64,000 nt of DNA from assembly GCA_002340325.1 (NCBI GenBank), contig DDLV01000007.1:1-64000 (forward strand), read 5' to 3'. This DNA is from Glaciecola sp. UBA2563 (GTDB taxonomy: Bacteria; Pseudomonadota; Gammaproteobacteria; Enterobacterales; Alteromonadaceae). Below the pieces are notes generated by a model. It was not told the origin of the DNA. It saw only the letters and a program-made list of their open reading frames with translations, and ran no database searches. Position numbers and translations under genes: made by a program. This document shows positions 1 to 8,715 of this stretch, piece by piece. The first letter of the stretch is position 1; the number at the start of each line of letters is the position of its first letter.

Positions 1-54
1 AGGTATTCAGAACAAAGAGTGTGGAAGATTGGGCTTTGACCCTTCGGGCTGGGC

Positions 55-139
55 CTGAATGTATCACCCACTTCGTCATTTGTCGCTCATTTGGAGTAAC
101 CAAACCACGCTCCTTTTTCCTCGTTGGTGATACATTCAG
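55..139. repeat. Palindromic intergenic element with 14-bp terminal inverted repeats
   Basis: CTGAATGTATCACC at 55-68 is perfectly inverted as GGTGATACATTCAG at 126-139. Between them is a second small hairpin, TTTGG/CCAAA with a 5-nt loop, at 90-104. This makes an 85-bp nested palindrome just downstream of smpB. It encodes no transposase and could be a REP-like or MITE-like unit. Read on the minus strand, the frame that directly follows the smpB stop stays open through the element to the window edge. The repeat geometry is seen directly. Mobility or copy number cannot be judged from one copy. Confidence 0.6.
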
Positions 140-190
140 ACGCCAGTGTTGCAGAATATGAAAGATAAACAGCCCCTTAAAGCAAATTTG

Positions 191-664
191 TTAAGCGTGC
201 TTCATGATACGTTCTTTTTGTCGCGCCCAATCTCTATCTTTAACGGTATCTCTTTTATCGTGCTCTTGTTTGCCTTTTGCAAGATAAACTTCGAGTTTCA
301 CCCAACTCTTTTTCCAATACATTGCCGTCGCAACTATGGTTAATCCTTGGCGATCTAATCCACCAACAAGCTTGTCAAGTTCACGCCGATTCAATAATAG
401 TTTACGTTGTCGGGTTGGATCGCAAACAACATGTGTACTCGCCTGATTTAAAGGGGTTATGTTGATATTGGTGACGAATGCTTCACCGTTTCGCAAAAAC
501 ACATAAGCGTCAGAAATATTAACCTTCCCCGACCGAATGCTTTTTACTTCCCAGCCTTGTAAGGTAAGTCCAGCTTCGAATTTGTCCATAAGATGGTATT
601 CATGTCTGGCTTTTTTGTTCAGCGCAATTGTATTTGCATTATTTTGTTTATTTTTTTTCATCAT
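191..664 (-). CDS. smpB: SsrA-binding protein SmpB
   Basis: SmpB binds tmRNA (ssrA) and delivers it to stalled ribosomes for trans-translation. The 157-aa product has the family length. It carries the conserved N-terminal TIALNKKARHEYHL block, the GLTLQGWEVKSIRSGKVN core strand pair near residues 33-47, and the basic C-terminal tail with KGKQEHDKRD and DWARQKERIMK, which folds in the mRNA channel. The start is ambiguous: two adjacent ATG codons (664 and 661) follow a TATAAT hexamer with no Shine-Dalgarno sequence. The gene is divergent from ratA, the usual gammaproteobacterial arrangement. The ssrA gene itself is not visible in this window. Confidence 0.97.
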   Translation of the reverse strand: MMKKNKQNNANTIALNKKARHEYHLMDKFEAGLTLQGWEVKSIRSGKVNISDAYVFLRNGEAFVTNINITPLNQASTHVVCDPTRQRKLLLNRRELDKLVGGLDRQGLTIVATAMYWKKSWVKLEVYLAKGKQEHDKRDTVKDRDWARQKERIMKHA

Positions 665-668
665 TCGT

Positions 669-674
669 ATTATA
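669..674 (-). promoter_or_regulatory. Candidate -10 element very close to the smpB start
   Basis: On the minus strand a perfect TATAAT lies 4 nt before the first of two ATG codons of smpB. With normal spacing, transcription would begin at about the start codon, giving a leaderless or nearly leaderless message. No good -35 box is seen and no Shine-Dalgarno sequence lies between the hexamer and the ATG. The assignment rests on the hexamer alone. Confidence 0.35.
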
Positions 675-754
675 CACGGTTTTCTTGTTTGTCTTTAGTG
701 GCTTGAATGAATAGAATGCAGGGCTATTTAAATGCTAGTAAAAATAGAAGAGGC

Positions 755-1195
755 ATGCCGACTATTAACAAACATGCACTGGTGCCGTTTAGTGCAGAGC
801 AAATGTATACCTTGGTAAATAAGGTCGAAGATTATGCAGAGTTTTTGCCTGGGTGCAAGGAAAGTACGGTACTTGAACAGTCTGAAAATCATATGCGGGC
901 GTTAATGTTACTCAGTAAAGCAGGTATTGAAAAAGAACTGACCACATATAATGACCTTGTTTATGGGAAATCAATCAATATGCGACTTGATGATGGCCCA
1001 TTCAAATCACTGAAAGGTAACTGGGATTTCACGTCATTAGGTGATGAAGCATGCAGAGTTGAGCTAAAGCTTGATTTTCAGTTCAAAAATAAACTTACCG
1101 AAAGAGCATTCGGGAAAATATTTATTGCACTAGCTAACAGTATGGTCGGTGCATTTACGAGTAGAGCAAAAAAGGTTTATGGCAAAACACGATAG
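755..1195 (+). CDS. ratA: RatA-family (Coq10/START-like) ribosome association toxin
   Basis: This 146-aa START-like protein belongs to the RatA/YfjG family, related to the mitochondrial Coq10 ubiquinone-binding protein. In E. coli RatA is reported to bind the 50S subunit and block subunit association; a quinone-related role has also been proposed for the family. Visible family features are an N-terminal block MPTINKHALVPFSAEQMY, then VEDYAEFLPGC, and a C-terminal AFTSRAKKVYG helix. The start at 755 is preferred because an AGAAGAGG purine stretch precedes it and homologues begin there; an upstream in-frame ATG at 707 would add 16 unconserved residues. The end overlaps rnfH, so the two are probably translated together. 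Confidence 0.93.
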   Translation: MPTINKHALVPFSAEQMYTLVNKVEDYAEFLPGCKESTVLEQSENHMRALMLLSKAGIEKELTTYNDLVYGKSINMRLDDGPFKSLKGNWDFTSLGDEACRVELKLDFQFKNKLTERAFGKIFIALANSMVGAFTSRAKKVYGKTR

Positions 1196-1586
1196 AATAT
1201 CGATTGAAGTGGCTTATGCCATGCCTGAAAAACAGTCTTTGATCGCCCTGTCAGTGGTTGCTGATTCAACCGTCAAAAACGCAATCCTGCAATCTGGCAT
1301 ATTGGATATTTACAGTGATATCGATATCGATAAGTCCGCAGTTGGAATCTGGAATCGCGTTTGCAAACTGGAAGATAAACTGAACCACGGCGATCGAATA
1401 GAAATTTATCGTCCTCTTATTGCTGACCCTAAAGAAGTTCGAAAACGCCGAGCTGAAAAAGCTAAATTAGAAGGTCGTGCAAATAAGGTAACGGGTGGGC
1501 GAGCACAAAAGCCGGTGTCTAAGAAAGAAGAAAAGCCCACTGACGAAGTACCAAAACAAGGTGGTGATGCCACGAATAATGATTAG
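1179..1586 (+). CDS. rnfH: RnfH family ubiquitin-like protein
   Basis: This small beta-grasp protein of the RnfH/YfjF family (about 135 aa) is the usual partner gene of ratA and overlaps its end by 17 nt. The recognisable core is ISIEVAYAMPEKQ at residues 7-19 and IEIYRPLIADPKEVRKRRAEKA near 75-95. Despite the RnfH name, no electron-transport role has been shown for the ratA-linked form; the pair resembles a toxin-antitoxin module by layout. The C-terminal 40 residues are a low-complexity, Lys/Glu/Pro-rich tail, longer than in E. coli, and are probably disordered. The start is chosen by homologue N-terminus and overlap. Confidence 0.9.
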   Translation: MAKHDRISIEVAYAMPEKQSLIALSVVADSTVKNAILQSGILDIYSDIDIDKSAVGIWNRVCKLEDKLNHGDRIEIYRPLIADPKEVRKRRAEKAKLEGRANKVTGGRAQKPVSKKEEKPTDEVPKQGGDATNND

Positions 1587-1603
1587 GCTTTCGCTTTAAA
1601 ACC

Positions 1604-2416
1604 CTAGTATTTCTTCCTCTTTAAACCAGTTTCGGCAAGAATTTTTGCCGAAATCTCTTCAACACTAAATTTAGTGCTGCTTAAAAACGGGATCTTTTCT
1701 TTTCGATACACATTTTCAACCTCGCGCAACTCCATTCTACATTGTTGCTTTGAGGCATATCGCGAGTTTGGACGGCGCTCGGAACGAATAGCATGCAGTC
1801 TATCAGCAGTAATGGTTAACCCAAAAAGTTTATCCTTGTAACGTTTGAGGATTGGCGGAAGTTTTAAAACATCGCCCATGTCTTCCTCAGTGAACGGATA
1901 GTTGGCAGCTTTGATGCCATATTGCAGAGCGAGGTATAAACTGGTTGGCGTTTTTCCTGAGCGAGATACGCCAACCAAAATAATATCAGCTTCTTTGTAG
2001 TCTTTTAAGTTTGATCCGTCGTCATTGGCAAGCGCGTAGTTCACCGCCTCGATACGAATATCATACGTTTGTTCATGCATGCTATGTGTGCGATGCTTTT
2101 GCGGCTTCGCAGGCAAACCAAGTACTTTTTCTACAGGGGCGACAAACTGATCTAAGAAATTGTAGTTAATACCCACTGAGCTACCAATGAAACGCGCAAC
2201 CTCTGCATTTAGTATCGTATAAAAAACCAGCGGTCTTTCTCCACTTTCGTCAAAAGCGCCTTTTATTTGTTTTAAAACACGCTTGGCATGTTGTTCAGTT
2301 TCAACAAATGGGATGGTGACATGCTCAAACTCCATTGGAAACATTGATAATAGAGCATGCCCAAATACTTCTGAAGTAATGGCTGTGCCATCAGATATGT
2401 AAAATGCAGTGCGCAA
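1604..2416 (-). CDS. ppsR: PEP synthetase regulatory protein (bifunctional kinase/pyrophosphorylase)
   Basis: PpsR (DUF299 family) switches PEP synthase off by ADP-dependent phosphorylation of a Thr next to the catalytic His, and on again by phosphate-dependent dephosphorylation. The 270-aa length is normal. The nucleotide-binding P-loop GVSRSGKT sits at residues 149-156, and the N-terminal FYISDGTAITSE block (5-16) is typical of the family. The gene is divergent from its target ppsA, and the shared 260-bp intergenic region contains a HexR-like palindrome 20 bp upstream of this start. It converges closely with rnfH, with 17 nt between stops and no obvious terminator. Confidence 0.97.
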   Translation of the reverse strand: MRTAFYISDGTAITSEVFGHALLSMFPMEFEHVTIPFVETEQHAKRVLKQIKGAFDESGERPLVFYTILNAEVARFIGSSVGINYNFLDQFVAPVEKVLGLPAKPQKHRTHSMHEQTYDIRIEAVNYALANDDGSNLKDYKEADIILVGVSRSGKTPTSLYLALQYGIKAANYPFTEEDMGDVLKLPPILKRYKDKLFGLTITADRLHAIRSERRPNSRYASKQQCRMELREVENVYRKEKIPFLSSTKFSVEEISAKILAETGLKRKKY

Positions 2417-2435
2417 AACATTTCCTTAACTTTGT

Positions 2436-2450
2436 TGTAATTTAATTACA
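2436..2450. promoter_or_regulatory. HexR-type operator palindrome between ppsR and ppsA
   Basis: TGTAATTTAATTACA is a perfect palindrome around a central T and extends to 17 nt (TTG...CAA, 2435-2451). It matches the consensus I recall for HexR, the RpiR-family regulator of central carbon metabolism in Shewanella and other gammaproteobacteria (TGTAATTAAATTACA type), at all but the central base. ppsA is an established HexR target there, where it is activated. The site is 20 bp from the ppsR start and about 225 bp from the ppsA start. The palindrome is seen directly; the regulator is inferred. Confidence 0.65.
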
Positions 2451-2675
2451 AATCAAATTAAATTTTACTTTAACTAGGCAGCCCATTTAAAATCCGGACT
2501 CATTTTAGGGGTTTATCGGCAGCGGTTGGTTTTTTTAATGTTATAAAATCAACATAAATGCATGAATGCACAATAGCGGCCGATATAACTATAAATACTC
2601 AATTACCCAGTAATTGTTCTAGAAAACACTCAATTTGTACACTGATAAAATTTGCGAACGGTTGGAGGCGAAATA

Positions 2676-5048
2676 GTGCAGGAATACATTCTTTGGTATC
2701 AAACGTTAGGTATGGGCGATGTAAATCGAGTTGGCGGAAAAAATGCTTCGCTAGGTGAGATGATTTCAAATCTTGCAAACGCTGGGGTTCAAGTACCTGG
2801 AGGCTTTGCAACGACAGCCTATGCTTTTAATCAGTTTTTAGAACAAAGTGGTGTAGAAGCAAAGATTTATGACCTGCTCGATAAATTGGACGTCGACGAC
2901 GTAAACGCGCTCGCCGAAGCAGGTAAGAAAATTCGCAATTGGATCCTGGACACGCCATTTCAAGCTGAATTAGAAAACGAAATTAAAGCAGCCTTCGAAA
3001 CGCTATGCGGCGAGTCTGGTGACCAAGCTTCATTTGCGGTTCGTTCATCGGCAACGGCTGAAGATATGCCAGACGCTTCCTTTGCAGGGCAGCAAGAAAC
3101 ATTTTTGAATGTAAAAGGTTATGAATCGGTCCTCGTTGCGATAAAACACGTGTTTGCCTCACTTTTTAACGATCGCGCTATTTCTTACCGTGTGCACCAA
3201 GGCTATGACCACAAAGGCGTTGCACTGAGTGCTGGCATACAGAGAATGGTGCGAAGCGACCTGGCGTCGTCAGGCGTTATGTTTACCATTGATACTGAAT
3301 CTGGTTTCGAAGACGTTGTATTTATTACAAGCTCTTATGGTCTTGGTGAGATGGTTGTACAAGGCGCTGTCAATCCAGATGAGTTTTATGTGCATAAACC
3401 AACGCTAGAAAAAGATAAACCGGCTGTGTTGCGACGAAATCTCGGCAGTAAACTCACGCAAATGGTGTATTCAGAGAGTACTGAGCACGGCAAGCAAGTC
3501 GAAATCATTGATGTAGAAAAAGCGCAGAGTTTAGATTTCTCCGTTTCAGATGACGAAGTAATGGAATTAGCGCGTCAAGCAATGATCATTGAAAAACATT
3601 ATGAACGTCCAATGGATATCGAATGGGCTAAAGACGGTGTTGATGGCAAGTTATACATCGTACAAGCAAGGCCTGAAACGGTGCGCAGCCGTGAAGATAT
3701 GCAAGTGATAGAACGATTCCAGTTACAAGGCGCAGGCAAGACAATCTGCACGGGACGTGCAATTGGCCATAAAATTGGAGCAGGCACAGCCAAAGTCTTA
3801 GAAAGTATCGAAGAGATGGATAAGATCCAGCAAGGTGATGTGCTTGTCACTGACATGACCGATCCTGATTGGGAGCCGATCATGAAAAAGGCTTCTGCAA
3901 TTGTCACCAATCGAGGCGGTAGAACGTGTCATGCAGCAATTATCGCAAGGGAAATGGGTATCCCAGCAGTTGTTGGGTGCTCTGACGCTACTGATTCAAT
4001 TGCACCAGGTGATGAAGTGACGGTGTCTTGCGCTGAAGGCGATACTGGCTACATATATTCAGATGTGCTGGACTTTGATGTAACACGCTCTCGCATTGAT
4101 TCAATGCCTGATCTACCACTGAAAGTCATGATGAACGTGGGTAATCCAGACCGTGCTTTTGATTTTGCGAGACTTCCGCATGAAGGTGTTGGGCTTGCAA
4201 GATTAGAGTTTATCATTAACCGCATGATAGGCGTACACCCCAAAGCCTTGTTAAATTTTGATGAACAACCGGAAGAATTGCGAGAAGAAATAAGCGAGAT
4301 CATAGCTGGCTATGCATCACCGGTTGAGTTCTACATTGAAAAGCTCGTCGAAGGAATTGCATCTATCGGTGCCGCTTTTTCACCTAAGAAAGTCATTGTG
4401 CGGATGTCAGACTTCAAATCAAATGAGTATTTTAATCTCGTCGGCGGCTATCAATACGAGCCAGATGAAGAAAATCCAATGTTGGGCTTTAGGGGTGCAT
4501 CACGTTATATCTCGGAGGATTTCAGAGACTGCTTCGCATTGGAATGCGAAGCCATCAAGCGCGTTAGAAACAAAATGGATTTGACCAATGTTGAGATCAT
4601 GATCCCATTTATCCGAACGGTCGAAGAGGGCAGACAAGTTATCGATTTACTTGCAGAGCAAGGGTTAAAGCAAGGCGAAAACGGACTACGTGTTATTATG
4701 ATGTGTGAATTACCGTCTAACGCATTATTAGCAGACCAATTCCTTGATATGTTTGATGGTTTTAGTATCGGTTCGAACGATTTAACGCAGTTAACACTTG
4801 GGCTCGATAGAGACTCTGGATTGATTGCTCATTTGTTTGATGAACGAAATGATGCGGTTAAAGCGCTACTTTCAATTGCGATAAAAGCAGCAAAAGAAAG
4901 AGGGAAGTACGTTGGTATCTGCGGACAAGGCCCATCAGATCACGAAGACTTTGCCGCATGGCTAGTGGAGCAGGGGATTGACTCTGTGTCACTCAACCCA
5001 GATACCGTTGTTGAGACCTGGTTATATTTGGCTGAGAAACACGGCTAA
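2676..5048 (+). CDS. ppsA: Phosphoenolpyruvate synthase
   Basis: PpsA converts pyruvate, ATP and water to PEP, AMP and phosphate at the entry to gluconeogenesis. The protein is 790 aa, against 792 in E. coli. Visible parts: N-terminal ATP-grasp half (VGGKNASLGEM near the start, FAVRSSATAEDMPDASFAGQQ), the phosphohistidine domain with GGRTCHAA (catalytic His419, preceded by the Thr that PpsR modifies), and the C-terminal PEP/pyruvate barrel with GFSIGSNDLTQLTLGLDRDS and the GICGQGPSD Cys loop. The start is GTG at 2676: GGAGG lies 7 nt upstream, and homology begins there rather than at the ATG at 2652. Confidence 0.98.
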   Translation: MQEYILWYQTLGMGDVNRVGGKNASLGEMISNLANAGVQVPGGFATTAYAFNQFLEQSGVEAKIYDLLDKLDVDDVNALAEAGKKIRNWILDTPFQAELENEIKAAFETLCGESGDQASFAVRSSATAEDMPDASFAGQQETFLNVKGYESVLVAIKHVFASLFNDRAISYRVHQGYDHKGVALSAGIQRMVRSDLASSGVMFTIDTESGFEDVVFITSSYGLGEMVVQGAVNPDEFYVHKPTLEKDKPAVLRRNLGSKLTQMVYSESTEHGKQVEIIDVEKAQSLDFSVSDDEVMELARQAMIIEKHYERPMDIEWAKDGVDGKLYIVQARPETVRSREDMQVIERFQLQGAGKTICTGRAIGHKIGAGTAKVLESIEEMDKIQQGDVLVTDMTDPDWEPIMKKASAIVTNRGGRTCHAAIIAREMGIPAVVGCSDATDSIAPGDEVTVSCAEGDTGYIYSDVLDFDVTRSRIDSMPDLPLKVMMNVGNPDRAFDFARLPHEGVGLARLEFIINRMIGVHPKALLNFDEQPEELREEISEIIAGYASPVEFYIEKLVEGIASIGAAFSPKKVIVRMSDFKSNEYFNLVGGYQYEPDEENPMLGFRGASRYISEDFRDCFALECEAIKRVRNKMDLTNVEIMIPFIRTVEEGRQVIDLLAEQGLKQGENGLRVIMMCELPSNALLADQFLDMFDGFSIGSNDLTQLTLGLDRDSGLIAHLFDERNDAVKALLSIAIKAAKERGKYVGICGQGPSDHEDFAAWLVEQGIDSVSLNPDTVVETWLYLAEKHG

Positions 5049-5084
5049 TTCCTTCTTCACAAAGAACATTCTCCAATTATGTTA

Positions 5085-5110
5085 ATCCGGTGTAAATCTT
5101 TACACCGGAT
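5085..5110. terminator. Perfect 12-bp inverted repeat after ppsA
   Basis: ATCCGGTGTAAA and TTTACACCGGAT are separated by two bases, 37 nt after the ppsA stop. The stem is strong enough for an intrinsic terminator or a 3' stabilising hairpin, but it is followed by CATAATAAAA rather than a T-tract. The terminator function is therefore uncertain; a protein-binding palindrome is the alternative. Confidence 0.45.
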
Positions 5111-5214
5111 CATAATAAAATCCTCTAACTACTTGAAAATTGACTGTTTCACAGTAAAAATGTCGCGCATTCCTAACTGCTAACCGCACAAAATTTTCGC
5201 GATCTGGAGAACTG

Positions 5215-8200
5215 TTGGCCACTTTACCGGTACTATCTAATACTCAATCGTTATCCAAAGAAGTAAACGCATATATCTCTCAGCTTAAAAATTCCGCGTT
5301 TACCGGAGATATAGAAACGACTTACGCAAGTCGAATTGCGGTGGCGACAGATAACTCAGTATATCAACAATTACCTCAGGCCGTTTTGCATCCCCGCACA
5401 AACGAGGATCTTGTATTAATTGCTTCGTTAGCAAAAGAAAACTCTGAAATTACCTTTAGCGCTAGAGGCGGTGGAACCGGAACTAACGGTCAGTCACTTA
5501 CACCGGGGATCATCGTTGATACCTCAAGACATATGTCATCTATTTTAGAGTTCAATGAATCTGAAAGATGGATAAAAGTCCAATCTGGTGTAGTTAAAGA
5601 TGCGTTAAATGACTTTTTGCGACCGCACGGCTTTTTCTTTGCTCCAGATTTGTCAACCAGTAATCGGGCTACCATCGGTGGTATGGTGAGCACAGACGCG
5701 TCAGGACAAGGTTCGTTGGTCTATGGCAAAACAAGTGACCACTTGTTATCGGTAACGGCCGTATTAGCAGACGGCACTTTATTGGAAACAGAAAAAGTTG
5801 CCTTGACCGCCGCCAAAGCATTATCAGAAAAGACAGATGCATTAGGAAACATATATCGCCAAGTGATTGCGACCTGCGTTGAAAAGCGCCAAAAGATTAT
5901 TGATAAGTTTCCGCGTTTGAATCGCTTTCTTACTGGATATGACCTTGAACACGCCTATGATGATGACGAACAAAGCATAGATGTTGGTAGACTCATTGCG
6001 GGTGCCGAAGGTTCTTTAGGGTTTATCGCCGAAGCAAAATTAAATGTAACGCCAATTCCAAAGCATACGGCCTTGGTCAACGTGAAGTATGACAATTTCG
6101 AATCTGCACTTCGACATGCACCGTCGATGATAGAGGCAAATGCGACCTCTGTCGAAACCGTTGACAGTCTAGTACTGAATTTAGCGCGTAGCGATATCAT
6201 CTGGCATTCCGTTTCACATCTAATCGAAGAAGTACCAGATAAAACAACAGACGGCCTAAATATGGTCGAATACAACAGTGACAACGAGGTTGAAATAACC
6301 GACAAGCTCATTGCCCTGCAGAAAATGCTAGATGAACAAATTGCGAATAATCGGTGCGGCGTTATCGGTTATCAAATTACCCATGATAAATCGCAAATCA
6401 ACAAAATCTATGCAATGCGAAAAAAAGCTGTTGGGCTTCTTGGTAAAACAAAAGGCACAAAAAAACCGATTGCATTTGCTGAAGATACCGCCGTTCCGCC
6501 TGAGAATCTCGCCGACTTTATCATGGAGTTTCGAGCGTTATTAGATAGACACAACTTAACATATGGCATGTTTGGGCACGTTGATGCGGGCGTATTGCAC
6601 GTGCGACCCGCATTAGATTTGTGTGATCCTGCACAAGAAATATTGATGAAGACGATAAGTGACCAAGTTGTGAGTATTGTGGCTAAATACAATGGATTAA
6701 TGTGGGGAGAACACGGCAAAGGTTATCGCAGTGAATATGCACCTGAGTTCTTTGGCCCTGAGCTATATGATGAAATTTGTAAGATAAAAGCTGCTTTTGA
6801 TCCTTTCAACAAAATGAATCCTGGCAAAATATGCACGCCATACAACAGCGCACACGAATTAGTAAAAGTTACCGATACCAAGCGGGCTCATTACGACGTA
6901 ACCATCCCAATATCGTTTAAGGAAGAATTCGCACCTGCAATGAGCTGCAATGGTAACGGCCTCTGTTTTAACTACGATACTGCGTCGCCCATGTGTCCAT
7001 CCAGCAAAATTACACAGGATAGGAGACATAGTCCTAAAGGAAGAGCTGGTTTAATAAGAGAATGGCTGTATCAACTTGGTCGTCATGGTTTTACTCCCGA
7101 CTCGATTCATCATTCGAAATTTAGCTCTGCTTTGTTTAAAAAGGCCATTGATAAACGCGATTTTTCCTACGAAGTATTTGAAGCAATGAACGGGTGTTTA
7201 GCCTGTAAGTCGTGCACTAATCAATGCCCAGTGAACGTTGATGTACCGGATTTTAGATCGAAATTCCTCGCCATTTTTTATAGTAAGTACCGAAGACCAC
7301 TGAAAGACATCTTTGTCGCCAACATTGAAACGTTAGCGCCTAAGTTTGCACAATTTCCAAAACTTATTAATACGCTAACGTCTTTATCGATATCAAAATG
7401 GTTTATGAAAACGGTCGTTGGATACGTTGATGTCCCTCAGCTTTCGATACCATCACTTAACGAAGAAGTTCAGACTCTGAGCTGTGATTATGACTTGGCC
7501 AATCTGCTTTCACTGAGTCAAGAAGACATCAATAAACACGTGCTGATTGTACAAGACCCATTCACGAGTTTTTATGATGCTTCAATTGTCATTAAGACAA
7601 TTAAATTCCTAAAAAATATTGGAAAAACACCAGTGTTGCTGCCATTTTCGCCGAATGGGAAACCTCAACACGTTAAAGGTTTTCTAAAAGAGTTCGAAAG
7701 TACTGCAAAGAAAACAGATGCATTTTTACATCAGGTCTCAAAAACACGCATTCCAATGATTGGAATGGATGCATCATTGGTGCTTTGCTATCGCGATGAG
7801 TACAAAAAAATACTTAACAAGACAGAACAGTCCTACCAAGTGCATACCTTGCAAGAGTATTTGTCTGAAAATGACATTGATTTAACGCTCTCGGGTGGCG
7901 CGCACTATCAACTATTCGCGCACTGCTCTGAAAAAACTGCAATTCCAAACACTGAAACTATATGGAAAAATCTTTTTGAAAAATGGGGGCTAAAGCTTGA
8001 TGTAATGCCAGTGGGTTGCTGTGGTATGGCAGGGACCTATGGGCATGAGGCGGAGCATTTGGATAATTCGATAGGCATCTATGATCTTAGTTGGCGTAAC
8101 AAGATCTCAGATTCTGAAAAGAGAAACGTGTTAGTAACAGGCTATTCCTGTCGTTCACAAGTGAAGAGGCTAGAGGGTTTTCGACCTAAACATCCGATTG

Positions 8201-8280
8201 AGGAAATTTTGGACCTAATGGAATTAGCGCAAAATAATCATTTTGATAATCAGCAACGCAGTAAGGAAATCAATTGCTGA
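5215..8280 (+). CDS. ydiJ: YdiJ-type FAD/Fe-S D-2-hydroxyacid dehydrogenase
   Basis: This 1021-aa fused flavoprotein and iron-sulfur oxidoreductase is colinear with E. coli YdiJ (1018 aa), which is linked to D-2-hydroxyglutarate oxidation. An N-terminal FAD-binding type 4 domain carries SARGGGTGTNGQSL near 84-95 and STSNRATIGGMVSTDASGQGS. A FAD-oxidase C-terminal domain includes GMFGHVDAGVLHVRPALD and WGEHGKGYRSE. Two ferredoxin-like Cys clusters follow, with GCLACKSCTNQCP near 661-673. A C-terminal CCG domain has GCCGMAGTYGHE near 933. The start is TTG at 5215, with GGAGA a few bases upstream. It is probably membrane-associated, passing electrons to quinone. D-lactate is an alternative substrate. 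Confidence 0.9.
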   Translation: MATLPVLSNTQSLSKEVNAYISQLKNSAFTGDIETTYASRIAVATDNSVYQQLPQAVLHPRTNEDLVLIASLAKENSEITFSARGGGTGTNGQSLTPGIIVDTSRHMSSILEFNESERWIKVQSGVVKDALNDFLRPHGFFFAPDLSTSNRATIGGMVSTDASGQGSLVYGKTSDHLLSVTAVLADGTLLETEKVALTAAKALSEKTDALGNIYRQVIATCVEKRQKIIDKFPRLNRFLTGYDLEHAYDDDEQSIDVGRLIAGAEGSLGFIAEAKLNVTPIPKHTALVNVKYDNFESALRHAPSMIEANATSVETVDSLVLNLARSDIIWHSVSHLIEEVPDKTTDGLNMVEYNSDNEVEITDKLIALQKMLDEQIANNRCGVIGYQITHDKSQINKIYAMRKKAVGLLGKTKGTKKPIAFAEDTAVPPENLADFIMEFRALLDRHNLTYGMFGHVDAGVLHVRPALDLCDPAQEILMKTISDQVVSIVAKYNGLMWGEHGKGYRSEYAPEFFGPELYDEICKIKAAFDPFNKMNPGKICTPYNSAHELVKVTDTKRAHYDVTIPISFKEEFAPAMSCNGNGLCFNYDTASPMCPSSKITQDRRHSPKGRAGLIREWLYQLGRHGFTPDSIHHSKFSSALFKKAIDKRDFSYEVFEAMNGCLACKSCTNQCPVNVDVPDFRSKFLAIFYSKYRRPLKDIFVANIETLAPKFAQFPKLINTLTSLSISKWFMKTVVGYVDVPQLSIPSLNEEVQTLSCDYDLANLLSLSQEDINKHVLIVQDPFTSFYDASIVIKTIKFLKNIGKTPVLLPFSPNGKPQHVKGFLKEFESTAKKTDAFLHQVSKTRIPMIGMDASLVLCYRDEYKKILNKTEQSYQVHTLQEYLSENDIDLTLSGGAHYQLFAHCSEKTAIPNTETIWKNLFEKWGLKLDVMPVGCCGMAGTYGHEAEHLDNSIGIYDLSWRNKISDSEKRNVLVTGYSCRSQVKRLEGFRPKHPIEEILDLMELAQNNHFDNQQRSKEINC

Positions 8281-8669
8281 ATGAAAAAGCATGGCTTATT
8301 TACACCGCTTTTATGTGCTTTCTTTGTATATGTATAGGGGCATTTGCTGCGCATGTTTTAGAATCAAGGTTAGACGCAAAGTATGTAGAAATAATTAACA
8401 CCGGCGTTAAATATCACATGTTTTCATGCGTCAGCCTCTTTTGTTTAATCATTATACAAAGGGTGTTTAGTCTTAGTCTTCAAAGTGTCCTTATTCTGCA
8501 AGCACTCGGATGCGTGTGTTTTTGTTTTAGTCTTTACCTTTATGCTATCACGCAATTTACACCTTTCGTTTTTGTAACACCTGTTGGCGGGATATTGTTT
8601 TTGTTATCTTGGGCACTTGCTATTATTCATTTTGCAAGAGCTGATCTATCCAAAAATTCAATTATTTAA
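8274..8669 (+). CDS. DUF423 family small membrane protein
   Basis: This 131-aa hydrophobic protein has about four transmembrane segments and the DUF423 (YgdD-like) hallmark near residues 21-35, IGAFAAHVLESRLDA, with GVKYHMFS following. Its molecular function is unknown. The start is TTG at 8274, overlapping the ydiJ stop as TTGCTGA and preceded by an AAGGAAA ribosome site inside ydiJ. Translation is therefore very likely coupled to ydiJ, although the family is not otherwise tied to that enzyme. rlmM follows 46 nt downstream; DUF423 and rlmM are also neighbours in other gammaproteobacteria. Confidence 0.85.
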   Translation: MLNEKAWLIYTAFMCFLCICIGAFAAHVLESRLDAKYVEIINTGVKYHMFSCVSLFCLIIIQRVFSLSLQSVLILQALGCVCFCFSLYLYAITQFTPFVFVTPVGGILFLLSWALAIIHFARADLSKNSII

Positions 8670-8715
8670 CTGATAAGACTATATAACAAACCCCATGATC
8701 AACAGTGGAGAAAAC

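Noticed and set aside
140..190. GGGGCTG on the minus strand just after smpB, like the 5' end of tmRNA (ssrA)
   Set aside because: Only the first bases match; the following sequence lacks the tmRNA acceptor and tag-coding parts, so it is chance.
3599..3910. Antisense open frames within ppsA, pheT, mfd, ydiJ and others
   Set aside because: They mirror the codon pattern of long conserved genes and have no family features or ribosome sites.
5085..5110. HexR or similar operator upstream of ydiJ
   Set aside because: The palindrome TGTAAATCTTTACA has different spacing from the HexR consensus and is nearer to the ppsA end; better read as a stem-loop.
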